A DNA stretch of 64,000 nucleotides from CAVRGQ01 sp963720785 (GCA_963720785.1 CAVRGQ010000005.1:310001-374000), one strand, 5' to 3'; positions 35,463 through 44,758 are shown, numbered from the stretch's first letter. A program made the numbers and translations. The notes: generated by a model not told the origin, from the sequence alone.

Positions 35463-37719
35463 ATGGCCGACGTCGGCGCCGTGGTGCTGCTCCTCACCCT
35501 GATCGGGGCGATCGCCGTCGCGCTGTTGTCGATGCGGATCGTGGGTCGCCGGGCCGCCCGCACGGTCGAGCAGGTCAACGACATGCTCCAGCGCAACGAG
35601 GCGCGCTTCCGGGCCATGGTGCGCGACTCCACCGACATCATGGCGATCGTCGACGCCAACGGGCAGATCGTCTACGCGAGCCCCGCGACCGAACGCACAC
35701 TCGGGCTCGAGGCGGACCCGCTCGTGGGCACGTCGATGTTCGACCTGATCCACGCCGACGACCGGTCAGCGCGCGGTGCAGCGGTTCGAGCTCGCACGTC
35801 AGGGCAAGGACGTCGATCGGCTCGAGGTGCGCCTCGCACACGCGGACGGCTCGTGGCGGATCATCGAAGCCGTCGGCACGAACCTGCTCGACGACCCGAC
35901 GGTGCAGGGCATCGTCATCAGCGCGCGTGACCTCACCGAACGCCGGCGCGCGGAGATCGAGCTGCGCGAGGCGCAGGAGCGGTTCCGCAGCGCGTTCGAG
36001 CACGCGCCGATCGGCATGTCGCTCGCCGCGATCGACGGTCGCATGTTCCGCGTGAACCGCGCGCTCGTGCAGATCGTGGGGCGGGGCGAGTCGGAGCTGC
36101 TCGCGTCGACCATCCTCGACCTCATCCACGAGGACGACCGTTCCGAGTGCCGCGACGCGGTGTCGCGCCTGCTCGCCGGGCGCACCGCGAGCTGTCAGCT
36201 GGAATTGCGCTACGTCCACCACGACGGCCACCCGGTGTGGGTGTCGCTGAGCGCGTCGCTGGTACGCGACCTCGTGGGCGAGCCGCTCTACCTCGTGTGC
36301 CAGACCGAGGACATCACCGAGCGCCGTGCCAACGGTGAGGCCCTGGCCCACCAGGCGGCCCACGACCCGCTCACCGGTCTTCCCAACCGCACGCGCTTCC
36401 TCGATCGCCTCACGCGCGAGCTCAACGCCGCGACGCGCCAGGACCAGAAGGTCGCGGTGCTGTTCCTCGACCTCGACCGCTTCAAGGTGGTCAACGACAG
36501 CCTCGGCCACTCCGCCGGCGACCGGCTGCTCGTGGCGGTCGCGGACCGACTGGCGCGGCTCATGGGCCCCGACGACGTCGTCGGCCGCTTCGGTGGCGAC
36601 GAGTTCACGATCCTCTGCCGCAACGTGACCAGCGCGGAGACGGTGGAGCTGTTCGCCGAGCGCGTCGCCCGCGAGCTGGCGCGCCCGGTCGTGCTCATGG
36701 AGGGCGAGGTGTTCGTGACCACGAGCATCGGCATCGCCATGTCGGGCGGGCCCACGGACACGCCCGAGACACTGCTGCGCAACGCCGACGCCGCGATGTA
36801 CCGGGCGAAGGACATGGGCCGCGACCGGGCCGAGTTGTTCGACACGCACGCGCACCACAGCGCGGTCACCAACCTGCGCGTCGGCAACGAGCTGCACCGT
36901 GCGATCGAGCGCGGCGAGATGCGCATGTTCTACCAACCGATGGTGCAGCTCTCGACCGGCGTGTTGACCGGCTTCGAGGCGCTGATCCGCTGGGAGCACC
37001 CCGAACGCGGGCTCGTGTCGCCCATGGAGTTCGTGCCCCTCGCCGAGGAGACCGGCCTCATCGTGCCGCTCGGTTCGTGGGCACTCGAGGAGGCGTGCCG
37101 CCAGCTCGTGCGCTGGCAGCAGGCATCCCCCGAGAACGCGCACCTCACCATGAGCGTGAACCTGTCGCCGCGTCAGCTGCTCGAACCCAGCCTGCCCGGC
37201 GAAGTGGCGCGCGTGCTGCACGAGACCGGCGTGGCACCCGACGCGATCTGGTTGGAGATCACCGAGAGCACGCTGATGCGCGACGCCGAGTCGGCCGTCG
37301 GCGCGCTCACCGCGTTGCGCGGCCTCGGCGTGCACCTGTCGGTCGACGACTTCGGCTCCGGCTACTCGTCGCTCGCGTACCTGCAGCAGTTGCCCGTCGA
37401 GGCGCTGAAGATCGACCGCACCTTCGTCGACCGGGTCGGCGACGACGACGGGAGCGGCGCGATCGTGGAGGCGGTCGCCGGCCTGGCCCGCGCGCTGAAG
37501 CTCAAGACGGTGGCCGAGGGCATCGAGACCCGCGAGCAGCTCCGGCTCGTGCGCGCCCAGGGCGTGGACGTGGGCCAGGGCTACCTGTTCGGCCGTCCGC
37601 AGCCCGCCGCCGCCTTCGGCGACCTGCCCGTTCGCAGCGTCCGCCCACGCAAGCGCGCTCCCGATGCCCCGGCGCCGACCCCCGCGCCGGCCAAGGCGGC
37701 GACCCCCGTCGGGGCCTGA
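35463..37719 (+). CDS. PAS-PAS-GGDEF-EAL cyclic di-GMP protein (frameshifted)
   Basis: About 751 residues. N-terminal TM (VVLLLTLIGAIAVALLSM), PAS 1 (residues ~45-160), PAS 2 (~175-295, ending in the DITERR linker), GGDEF (DPLTGLPNRTRF ... RFGGDEFTIL) and EAL (GFEALIRWEHPERG, SVNLSPRQLL, DDFGSGYSSLAYLQQLP, GYLFGRP). The GGDEF motif is intact but no RxxD inhibitory site precedes it; EAL catalytic residues are intact, so phosphodiesterase activity is likely. One extra T near 35767 (GACCGG-T-CAGCGC) breaks the frame within PAS 1. A Pro/Ala tail follows the EAL domain. Confidence 0.93.
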
Positions 37720-37766
37720 CCCGAAACGGACGGCGCCCGGTGAGTCGGCGTCGGGCACACCGGCGC

Positions 37767-37772
37767 TACGAT
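37767..37772 (+). promoter_or_regulatory. -10 hexamer of beta-helix gene
   Basis: TACGAT, eight bases before ATG 37781; leaderless geometry. Confidence 0.55.
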
Positions 37773-37780
37773 GCCGCCGC

Positions 37781-39304
37781 ATGTCGTCGATTCGTGCCAG
37801 AACGCTCGCTTCGGTCGTGGTCGGGGCACTCGTCGCCGCCGGGCTGTTCTCCATCGCTTCTCCCGCGAACGCCGCGACCTTCACACCCAGCCCCGATCCC
37901 GCCGTCGACGGCGCCGCCGGCTCCCTGCGGGCCGCGATCGTGGCGGCCACGAACGCCGGGGGCGACACCGTCGACCTCAGCCCGGGTGGCACCTACACCC
38001 TCACCTGCGCCGGGGGCGGCACGCTCAGCCACGGCAGCACCCCGCTCACGATCAACGGCAACGGCGCCACCATCGTGCAGACGTGCGCCGACAGCCGGGT
38101 GCTGGCCACCCAGGGCTCGCTCACACTCGACTCGGCGACGATCACCGGCGGGAACGGCGACATCACCTTCGGCGCCGGCATCGACGCCAACAGCCAGCTC
38201 ACCGACACGCTGACGATCAGCAACTCGCTGATCACCGGCAACTCGAGTACCAACGCCACCGCGAAGGGCGCGGGTGTCTACACCTCCGCGATCACCACCA
38301 TCACGAACACCACCATCACCGACAACCACCTCACGGGCACCACGTCGTCCACGGGCGCCGGCGTCTACGCGGCCGGCACGGCACTGACGCTCACCAACAC
38401 CGCGATCACGAGCAACACCGCCGTCAGCGGCGCGGGCCTGCGGATCGGCAGCGGCGACTTCACGATGACCGACTCCACCGTGTCGGGGAACAGCGGCGCG
38501 GCAACGACGGGCGCCACCGGTGGCGGCATCCTCGCCCAGGGCGGCGACACCCTCATCACGGACTCGACCGTCAGCGACAACTCGGCCTGGGGCGGCGCTG
38601 GATATTTCCGTGACGGCAGTGGCACCGGCAAGACGGTCACCATCCTCGGCTCCACGTTCAGTGGCAACACCTCCGGGTCGGGTGGCGGCGGAGGTGTGAG
38701 CGGCCTCCAGCCCGTGTTCGCCACCAACTCCACCTTCACCGGCAACACCGGCGGCGGCATCTCCGCCAACGCGTCGTCAGTGCCGTTCGCGATGGTGCTG
38801 AACTACGTGACGGTCGACGGCAACACCGCCGTCGGCGCCGGCTCGGCGAACCTGAGCGCGGTCGGCAACCTGAGCGCATTCGGCACCGTCGTGACCAACC
38901 CCCTCGGGGGCGGCGCCAACTGCGTGGTCACCGGCGCGACCACCTCGCAGGGTTACAACTACAGCGACACGTCGGCCTGTGGCTTCACCGGTACCGGCGA
39001 CGTCGAGGACGGCGCCAGCCCGCAACTCGGGACGTTGGCCGACAACGGTGGCCCGACCGAGACGCTGCTCCCGGCCGGCAGCAGCCCACTGCTCGATCGA
39101 ATCCCGACCGCCGCGTGCGACGCCGGTGCCGCCATCACCACCGATCAGCGTGGCGAGGCCCGGCCCGAGGCTGCCGGCGGCTTCTGCGACATCGGTGCCG
39201 TTGAGCTGGCGTCGGCAGTACCGCCCGAGCCGCCGAGCCCGCCCGAGCCCGACCCGACGACCGCGCCCCTCGCGATCGTGCTCCCGCCGCGCTTCACCGG
39301 GTAG
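37781..39304 (+). CDS. secreted parallel beta-helix protein, choice-of-anchor Q type
   Basis: 507 residues. Sec signal peptide (ASVVVGALVAAGLFSIASPANA, cleavage after ANA). The mature part is rich in Thr/Ser/Asn/Gly with repeating GNT/GNS turns (TITGGN, SLITGNSS, TITDNHLTG, STFSGNTSG), a right-handed beta-helix. The C-terminal block LADNGGPTETLLPAGSSPLLD...TDQRGEARP...GFCDIGAVEL is the choice-of-anchor Q signature. A short Pro-rich stalk ends the protein with no sortase motif or TM. Probable surface or secreted adhesin-like protein. A small lipoprotein gene follows after 12 nt. Confidence 0.88.
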   Translation: MSSIRARTLASVVVGALVAAGLFSIASPANAATFTPSPDPAVDGAAGSLRAAIVAATNAGGDTVDLSPGGTYTLTCAGGGTLSHGSTPLTINGNGATIVQTCADSRVLATQGSLTLDSATITGGNGDITFGAGIDANSQLTDTLTISNSLITGNSSTNATAKGAGVYTSAITTITNTTITDNHLTGTTSSTGAGVYAAGTALTLTNTAITSNTAVSGAGLRIGSGDFTMTDSTVSGNSGAATTGATGGGILAQGGDTLITDSTVSDNSAWGGAGYFRDGSGTGKTVTILGSTFSGNTSGSGGGGGVSGLQPVFATNSTFTGNTGGGISANASSVPFAMVLNYVTVDGNTAVGAGSANLSAVGNLSAFGTVVTNPLGGGANCVVTGATTSQGYNYSDTSACGFTGTGDVEDGASPQLGTLADNGGPTETLLPAGSSPLLDRIPTAACDAGAAITTDQRGEARPEAAGGFCDIGAVELASAVPPEPPSPPEPDPTTAPLAIVLPPRFTG

Positions 39305-39316
39305 GCGCGCCGGGCG

Positions 39317-39559
39317 ATGCGCAGGCTCCTGACCATCGCGTTGCTGGTGGGGGCGTGTCTGGGTCTCGCCGGGTGCAGAAGCGACAAGGACGTCGTCCTC
39401 CCGGAGGACGTGACGGTCTCCGGCTCCTCGACGGCACGGCAACGAGCGATCGAGCCCAGGTGCTCCGACGTGCTGGCGTCGACGACGACGGCTCCGACGA
39501 CGACCCGCCCCGACGTGACCACCATCACGATCGTCGCCGTCAGCGGATGCCGCCCCTGA
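39317..39559 (+). CDS. small lipoprotein, unknown
   Basis: 80 residues, ATG 39317. Classic lipoprotein signal: MRRLLTIALLVGACLGLAGC with the lipobox LAGC at 17-20. The mature part has ~60 residues including a TTTAPTTTRPDVTT stretch and two more cysteines (RCSDV, SGCRP) that could form a disulfide. Twelve bases after the beta-helix gene, so probably co-transcribed. Confidence 0.7.
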   Translation: MRRLLTIALLVGACLGLAGCRSDKDVVLPEDVTVSGSSTARQRAIEPRCSDVLASTTTAPTTTRPDVTTITIVAVSGCRP

Positions 39560-39724
39560 AGCTGTGACAGAGTGCGTCGTCCTGCGTCTCATCCTGCGCG
39601 ACGGGTGAGTCATCGCTCTCGATGCCCGCTCCGTCGCATCCGTTCGGAGGTGCCCGACGGGGCACCCAGCGCTTCCCCACCGACCGCCGCTCTCCCGAGT
39701 GCGTCCCGTCCGCGGAGGAAGCCC
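39560..39724. other. intergenic region, nothing distinct
   Basis: 165 bases between the small lipoprotein and the next gene. GC-rich, no T-run hairpin or repeat seen; GGAGGA at the right edge is the Shine-Dalgarno of the next gene. Confidence 0.5.
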
Positions 39725-40333
39725 ATGCCCGTCTCCATCACCGTCAAGCCCTGGCACGACCCCGTCGTCGACGTCCTCGGCCACGACCCCCGCTCCCGGT
39801 ACGTCGAGACGTTCTGGTTGCCCACCCTCGGTCCTACCGCGGTGCTGCTCCTGCGCCACCTCGCCGACCGCTTCGACCGCACCCCGGAGGGCCTCGAGCT
39901 GACCGTCGCCGACACCTCGCACGCGCTGGGCGTCGGCCAGCGCGACGGCGCGAGCTCGCCGATCGTGCGCACGCTGCGCCGCCTGGTGCAGTTCGACCTC
40001 GCCTGCGAGGACCCGATGTCGGACCTGATCGCGGTGCGCCGCACCATCCCGCCCGTGCCGGCCCGGCACCTGCGCCGGCTCCCCGCCGACGTGCAGGCCC
40101 AGCACGCAGAGTGGGCCGAGCCGCGGGGCGACGAGGCGCCGCTCGCCGCAGCCCGCCGCCGCTCCCGGCGGGTCGCGTTCACGCTGCTCGAGCAGGGCGA
40201 CGATGCCGACCACGTCGAGCGCGTCCTGCACTCCATGGGCTTCCACCCGGCGCTGTGTCACGAGAGCGCGTACTGGGCGTACCAGCGCCACCGCGAAGCG
40301 CTCGACCACGTCACCGCGCTCGCCGCGTCGTAG
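39725..40333 (+). CDS. conserved actinobacterial protein, unknown
   Basis: 202 residues, ATG 39725 preceded by GGAGGA. Contains YVETFWLPTLGPTAVLLLRHLADR then LTVADTSHALGVG...SSPIVRTLRRLVQFDLA, which reads like a winged-helix replication- or regulation-type fold, and a C-terminal helical part with SRRVAFTLLEQGDDADHVERVLHSMGF. No catalytic motif. DNA binding is only a suggestion from the helix pattern. Confidence 0.7.
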   Translation: MPVSITVKPWHDPVVDVLGHDPRSRYVETFWLPTLGPTAVLLLRHLADRFDRTPEGLELTVADTSHALGVGQRDGASSPIVRTLRRLVQFDLACEDPMSDLIAVRRTIPPVPARHLRRLPADVQAQHAEWAEPRGDEAPLAAARRRSRRVAFTLLEQGDDADHVERVLHSMGFHPALCHESAYWAYQRHREALDHVTALAAS

Positions 40334-40413
40334 CGGCCGGAGATCTGCAGCCAAGAGTCTGCGGGTGGCGCGTCCTCTCCCCCGGGACGCGCCACCCGCG
40401 TCCACGCCACCGG

Positions 40414-40419
40414 TACCGT
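40414..40419 (+). promoter_or_regulatory. -10 hexamer of coiled-coil gene
   Basis: TACCGT, six bases before GTG 40426. Confidence 0.5.
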
Positions 40420-40425
40420 CGGCGC

Positions 40426-41185
40426 GTGCCTTCCGTACCCGACGAACACGAAGATCTGCTCGACACGTTGTTCGACGCGCTGCCCGAGGACTTCGTGGCC
40501 ACGCGCAACGCCACCGTCAGGAAGTTGCAGGCCGACGGCGCCACCGACGCCGCAGCGGCGGTGAAATCCCTCAAGCGGCCGACGCTCGCGACCTGGGCGC
40601 TCAACCGCGTGGCGCGGAACGAGGCCGAGGCCGTGCGTTCGTATCTCGACGCAAGTCGCGAGCTGCGGCGGGCACAGGAACAGGGCAGTGCGGAGTTGCG
40701 CGAGGTCATGCGCCGCCACCGCGACCGGCAACACGAGTTGGTCGACCTCGTGGTCGAGCAGGCCGCGGCGCAACCGGGGAATCCCGAACGCGTCCGCGCC
40801 CCGGCGCAGGAGACGCTCGAGGCCGCGGCGCTCGACGACGCGATCGCGGGAGCGCTCGCACGCGGGCGTCTCGTGTCCACCGAACGCGCCGCGTCGGCGT
40901 TCGACGTGCTCGAGGTGCAGGAATCGCCACGCGCGACGGCGTCTCGACGCAAAGCCGGCGCCCGCAAACCGCTCGTCGACGAGCGCCGGGTCGCACTCGC
41001 ACGCGACGCGCTCAGCCATGCCGAGGACGCGCTCACCGGCGCGCGCGACGCGCTCGCCGATGCCGTACGCGAAGTGGAGGAACAGCGACGCGTCGTGGCC
41101 GAGGCGGAGGACACGACACGCGTCCGCGCGCGACGAACTGGCGCGCGTGCAACGCGGCGAGGATCCGGGCAGGATCTCGAGATGA
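40426..41185 (+). CDS. helical/coiled-coil protein, unknown (frameshifted)
   Basis: About 252 residues. Starts VPSVPDEHEDLLDTLFDALPEDFVATRN; KSLKRPTLATWALNRVAR is a recognisable motif of an uncharacterised actinobacterial family. Long charged helices follow (ELREVMRRHRDRQHELVDLV; EVEEQRRVVAEAED). One extra C near 41122 (GTC-C-GCGCGCGAC) shifts the frame; the restored end is ARDELARVQRGEDPGRISR with a TGA overlapping the ATG of the glyoxalase gene (ATGA). Without the correction the frame would run on into the glyoxalase as an artificial fusion. Confidence 0.68.
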
Positions 41186-41565
41186 CCGAAGAGCTCGTCA
41201 GTGTGCGCTATCTCGTCGACGACGTCGGCGAGTCGATCGACTTCTACACCGGCCACTTCGGCTTCGAGGTGCTCACCGACGCGTCACCTGCGTTCTGCGA
41301 CGTGCGGCGCGGCGCGCTGCGCCTGCTCCTGAGCGGGCCGCTGAGTTCCGCCGGACGCGCGATGAGTGACGGTGAACAGCCCCGGGCCGGAGGTTGGAAC
41401 CGCATCCATCTCGTGGTCGACGACCTCGACGCCGAAGTCGCGCGCCTGACCGCGGCCGGCGTCCGCTTCCGCAACGACGTCGTGCGCGGGCCCGGCGGCG
41501 CGCAGGTGCTCGCGATCGACCCGTCGGGCAACCTCGTGGAGCTGTTCCAGCCGGCCGGCACCTGA
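41182..41565 (+). CDS. glyoxalase/VOC-superfamily protein
   Basis: 127 residues, ATG 41182. Two beta-alpha-beta-beta-beta modules: VRYLVDDVGESIDFYTGHFGFEVL and NRIHLVVDDLDAEVARLTAAGVRF, ending IDPSGNLVELFQPA. VOC proteins bind a metal and act as lyases, dioxygenases or binding proteins; the substrate is unknown. Translationally coupled to the preceding coiled-coil gene. Confidence 0.88.
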   Translation: MTEELVSVRYLVDDVGESIDFYTGHFGFEVLTDASPAFCDVRRGALRLLLSGPLSSAGRAMSDGEQPRAGGWNRIHLVVDDLDAEVARLTAAGVRFRNDVVRGPGGAQVLAIDPSGNLVELFQPAGT

Positions 41566-41572
41566 GGGACCC

Positions 41573-41642
41573 GTCGCACCAGCCGCGTCGCACCTGCCGC
41601 GTCGCACCAGCCGCGTCGCACCTGCCGCGTCGCACCTGCCGC
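41573..41642. repeat. five tandem 14-bp units
   Basis: GTCGCACC(A/T)GCCGC repeated exactly five times; A/T variants alternate A,T,A,T,T. Fills nearly the whole gap between the glyoxalase and sirtuin genes. The next partial unit (GTAGCC) provides the sirtuin -10 hexamer. Confidence 0.97.
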
Positions 41643-41643
41643 G

Positions 41644-41649
41644 TAGCCT
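41644..41649 (+). promoter_or_regulatory. -10 hexamer of sirtuin gene
   Basis: TAGCCT, seven bases before GTG 41657, at the edge of the 14-bp array. Confidence 0.6.
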
Positions 41650-41656
41650 CTCGGGG

Positions 41657-42436
41657 GTGACGGAGCCGAGCACCGACACCGCCGGGCCCCTCGACGACCT
41701 CGCCGCGCTCCTGCGTGAGGCGCGGCAGATCGTGGTGCTCACCGGCGCGGGTATCTCCACCGAGTCGGGCATCCCCGACTTCCGCGGTCCGCAGGGCCTC
41801 TGGACGAAGGACCCGAAGGCCGAGCGCACGGCGACGCTGCAGCACTACGTGGCCGACGCCGAACACCGTCGCACCGTGTGGCGCAACCGCGCCGCAGGCG
41901 ACATGTTCCAGGGGCAGGCGCCCAACGCCGGGCACCGCGCCCTCGCCGACCTCGAGCGGAAGGCCAACCTGCACACGCTCGTCACCCAGAACGTCGACGG
42001 CCTCCACCAGGCCGCCGGGTCGTCGCCGGCGATCATGATCGAGATCCACGGCACCGTGCACGGCGCGAAGTGCCTGTCGTGTGGGTGGCGCGGGCCGATG
42101 GAGGAGACCCTCGACCGCGTGCGCGCCGGCGAGGAGGACCCCACCTGCCTCGAGTGCGGCGGGATGCTCAAGTCGGCCACGATCTCCTTCGGTGAGAACC
42201 TCGTGGCCGCCGACCTCGGCCGGGCGCAGCAGGCAGCGTCCCGCGCCGACGTGTTCCTGGCCGTGGGCACCTCGCTCGGGGTCTACCCGGCGGCGGCGCT
42301 CCCCGAGATCGCTCTCCGCAACGGGGCGGTGCTGGCCGTGCTCAACGGGGAGGCCACCCCGTTCGACAGCGCGGCGCGGTTCGTGATCCGGGAGCGTCTC
42401 GGCACGGCGCTCCCCGGCCTCGTGGGCCGGATCTAG
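41657..42436 (+). CDS. NAD-dependent protein deacylase (sirtuin)
   Basis: 259 residues, GTG start. Removes acyl groups from lysines using NAD. Motifs: TGAGISTESGIPDFRG, TQNVDGLH, catalytic His in IEIHGTVHG, zinc cysteines CLSC and CLECGG, and GTSLGVYPAA. No R/Y pair typical of SirT5-like desuccinylases is obvious, so ordinary deacetylase activity is the default reading. Monocistronic with its own leaderless-type promoter. Confidence 0.95.
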   Translation: MTEPSTDTAGPLDDLAALLREARQIVVLTGAGISTESGIPDFRGPQGLWTKDPKAERTATLQHYVADAEHRRTVWRNRAAGDMFQGQAPNAGHRALADLERKANLHTLVTQNVDGLHQAAGSSPAIMIEIHGTVHGAKCLSCGWRGPMEETLDRVRAGEEDPTCLECGGMLKSATISFGENLVAADLGRAQQAASRADVFLAVGTSLGVYPAAALPEIALRNGAVLAVLNGEATPFDSAARFVIRERLGTALPGLVGRI

Positions 42437-42443
42437 CGCCCTT

Positions 42444-42471
42444 TTGGAATATCCGACCGCTGCGGTAGGCT
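42444..42471 (+). promoter_or_regulatory. promoter of rhodanese-MoeB gene, with imperfect dyad
   Basis: TTGGAA, 16-bp spacer, TAGGCT; the start codon is ~58 bases on with a GGAGAGGGA Shine-Dalgarno. TATCCGACCG and CGGTAGGCTT form an imperfect dyad (about 7 of 10) over the spacer and -10, a candidate repressor site. Confidence 0.5.
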
Positions 42472-42529
42472 TTTCATCCCTTGCAGTGCCCTGCAGGGCA
42501 GAACCGCGTGCGGAGAGGGAACGAGCGAC

Positions 42530-43708
42530 ATGGCGAGCTACCGCGACCTGCTGCGACAGGCGAAGGAGCACATCAACGAGATCGAGCCGGCCGACGCCGA
42601 GGCGCGCCTGCACGAGGCCACCTTCCTCGACGTGCGCGAGCAGGACGAGTTCGACCAGGGGACCATCCCTGGCTCCGTCTTCATCCCGCGCGGCCACCTC
42701 GAGGCGCAGGCGGAGACCCGCCTCGACCGCTCCAAGCCGGTCGTCGTGTACTGCGCGGGCGGGAACCGCTCGGCATTCGCGGCGGAGACGCTGAGCGCGC
42801 TCGGTTTCACCGACGTCGTCTCGATGACCGGCGGCTTCGGTCGCTGGAAGAACGAGGGACGGCCGTGGATCACGCCGCAGACCCTCACCGCGGAGCAGCG
42901 CGACCGCTACGGCCGTCACATCCTGCTCCCCGAGGTCGGCGAGGCCGGCCAGCAGAAGCTGCTCGAGAGCCGCGTGCTGCTGCTCGGCGCGGGTGGCCTC
43001 GGCTCCCCCGCCGGTCTCTACCTCGCAGCCGCGGGTGTCGGCACGCTCGGCATCATCGACATGGACGTCGTCGACGCGTCGAACCTGCAGCGCCAGATCC
43101 TCCACAACATGGACCGCATCGGCGACCGCAAGGTCGACAGCGCGAAGAAGACGCTCACCCAGCTCAACCCCGACGTCGACGTCGTCACCTACGACGTCCG
43201 ACTCGGCGCCGACAACGTCCTCGACATCATCGACGGCTACGACGTCATCGTCGACGGCACCGACAACTTCCCCACGCGCTACCTGCTCAACGACGCGTCG
43301 CTCCTGAAGAAGATCCCCGTGGTGCACGGCTCGATCTTCCGCTTCGAGGGCCAGGTGTCGGTGTTCAAGCCCTACGAGGGCCCGTGCTACCGCTGCCTCC
43401 TGCCCGAGCCGCCGCCGCCGGAGCTCGCACCGAGCTGCTCGGAGGCCGGCGTGATCGGCGTGCTGCCCGGCATCGTCGGTTCGATCCAGGCGCTCGAGGC
43501 GATCAAGCTGCTCCTGGGCCTCGGCGACCCGCTCATCGGCCGCCTGCTCGCCTACGACGCCCTCGAGCAGTCGTTCCGGGCCTTCAAGGTGCGGCGCGAC
43601 CCGCAGTGCCCGGCGTGCGGTCCCGACGCGGGCGAGATCGTCATTGCCGAGTACGACCAGCACTGCCTGCCGCACGCCGTCCTCGTCGACGGCACCGTCA
43701 GCCACTGA
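42530..43708 (+). CDS. MoeB/ThiF-type adenylyltransferase with N-terminal rhodanese domain
   Basis: 392 residues. Domain order is reversed from the usual MoeZ: rhodanese first (residues ~10-110, active Cys in VVYCAGGNRSAFAA), then E1-like adenylyltransferase (~120-390) with LLLGAGGLGSPAGLYLAAAGVG, the arginine finger NLQRQILH, DGTDNFPTRYLLND, and zinc cysteines CYRCLLP...CPACG. Activates the C-terminal glycine of a ubiquitin-like sulfur carrier (MoaD, ThiS or CysO type) and the rhodanese can convert it to a thiocarboxylate. No carrier gene is adjacent. Confidence 0.93.
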   Translation: MASYRDLLRQAKEHINEIEPADAEARLHEATFLDVREQDEFDQGTIPGSVFIPRGHLEAQAETRLDRSKPVVVYCAGGNRSAFAAETLSALGFTDVVSMTGGFGRWKNEGRPWITPQTLTAEQRDRYGRHILLPEVGEAGQQKLLESRVLLLGAGGLGSPAGLYLAAAGVGTLGIIDMDVVDASNLQRQILHNMDRIGDRKVDSAKKTLTQLNPDVDVVTYDVRLGADNVLDIIDGYDVIVDGTDNFPTRYLLNDASLLKKIPVVHGSIFRFEGQVSVFKPYEGPCYRCLLPEPPPPELAPSCSEAGVIGVLPGIVGSIQALEAIKLLLGLGDPLIGRLLAYDALEQSFRAFKVRRDPQCPACGPDAGEIVIAEYDQHCLPHAVLVDGTVSH

Positions 43709-43740
43709 TCACACGCGGTCGCCGGCCCCGGCGCTCGCCA

Positions 43741-43764
43741 GTCAGGTCGCCGGTCAGGTCGTCA
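43741..43764. repeat. 12-bp direct duplication across WYL gene stop
   Basis: GTCAGGTCG recurs with period 12 (43741, 43753) followed by GTCAGGCG; the middle copy contains the TGA stop of the minus-strand regulator gene. Confidence 0.75.
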
Positions 43765-44707
43765 GGCGCGTCGCCAGCAGTTCGACGCGCTCGCGCAGCT
43801 CGGCAGGTTCGCACACGCGCACGGTGAAGCGCGTCGCGAGGAAGCACGCAGCCACGAACAGCGAGTCGACCGACGCGGCGGTGATCCGGACGCGCACGCG
43901 GCCCCGGCCACGCTCCTCGATCTCGCCGTCGTGGCGCAGCGCGCCGCGCACGTCGTCGGCGCTGCCGCGCACGTCGAGCACCGCCTCGAACGGGCGGGGC
44001 ATGGTGCGGATCGACGACGCGACGAACGCCGCGGCATCGCCGCCCGGGATCGCCCGCACGGGGAACCGCACCCCCGCGAGCCGGACGTCGGCCATGCGAT
44101 CGAGCCGGAACGTGCGCCAGTCGTCGCGGCGGGTGTCCCACGCGACGAGGTACCACCGGTGGCCGGTGCTCACCATCTGGTGCGGCTCCACGAGGCGCGC
44201 GGCCGACTCGCCGTCGCGCGGCCGGTACTCGAAGCGGACCTGCTCGTGGTCACGGCACGCGAGCGCGAGCACGGCGAGCGCGTCGCCGTCGACCACCTCG
44301 TCGGGCGACCAGCGCAACGACACCACGTTGGAGTGCACCGCGCGCACGCGCCGACGGAGACGCTCGGGGAGCACCTGCTCGAGCTTCGCCAGCGCCCGCA
44401 GCGCGGTGTCCTCCATGCCGTCGATCGACTCGCTCGCCGCGGCGCGCAGGCCCACCGCGATGGCGACGGCCTCGTCGTCGTCGACCAGCAGCGGGGGCAG
44501 GTGCGCCCCGGCCGCGAGGCGGTAGCCGCCGGCGGGGCCCGGCGTGGCGTCGACCGGGTAGCCGAGGGAACGGAGGCGGTCGACATCGCGCCGCAGCGTG
44601 CGTGGGCTCACGTCGAGGCGGGTACACAGGTCGGTGCCGGGCCAGAACGTGTGGGTCTGCAGCAGCGACAGCAGTTGCAGCGCCCGTTCGGTGGGGTGTT
44701 CCGGCAT
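43754..44707 (-). CDS. WYL-domain transcriptional regulator
   Basis: 317 residues from ATG 44707 (MPEHPTERALQLLSLLQTH), preceded by a GAGGGG Shine-Dalgarno. N-terminal DeoR-type helix-turn-helix (LDVSPRTLRRDVDRLRSLGYPVDATPG), then a WYL domain containing literal WYL in GHRWYLVAWD and the Arg-rich strand RTFRLDRM. WYL domains bind nucleotides or nucleic acids and regulate stress and defence genes. Divergent from an ABC exporter operon; the 146-bp gap holds a perfect palindrome and a 16-bp repeat, so local regulation of the exporter is likely. Confidence 0.93.
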   Translation of the reverse strand: MPEHPTERALQLLSLLQTHTFWPGTDLCTRLDVSPRTLRRDVDRLRSLGYPVDATPGPAGGYRLAAGAHLPPLLVDDDEAVAIAVGLRAAASESIDGMEDTALRALAKLEQVLPERLRRRVRAVHSNVVSLRWSPDEVVDGDALAVLALACRDHEQVRFEYRPRDGESAARLVEPHQMVSTGHRWYLVAWDTRRDDWRTFRLDRMADVRLAGVRFPVRAIPGGDAAAFVASSIRTMPRPFEAVLDVRGSADDVRGALRHDGEIEERGRGRVRVRITAASVDSLFVAACFLATRFTVRVCEPAELRERVELLATRLTT

Positions 44708-44724
44708 CTGCCCCTCGTTTCGGT

Positions 44725-44758
44725 GGCAATTCGGCGGCGGGCGGCAATTCGGTGGCGG
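44725..44758. repeat. two 16-bp direct repeats upstream of WYL gene
   Basis: GGCAATTCGGCGGCGG (44725-44740) and GGCAATTCGGTGGCGG (44743-44758), one mismatch, period 18. They lie just upstream of the WYL start, in the place for an autoregulatory operator. Confidence 0.85.

Noticed and set aside
40426..41565. single 379-residue protein fusing a coiled-coil part to a glyoxalase domain
   Set aside because: The join runs through low-quality sequence; correcting one inserted C gives a natural end (GEDPGRISR) with an ATGA overlap to the glyoxalase start.
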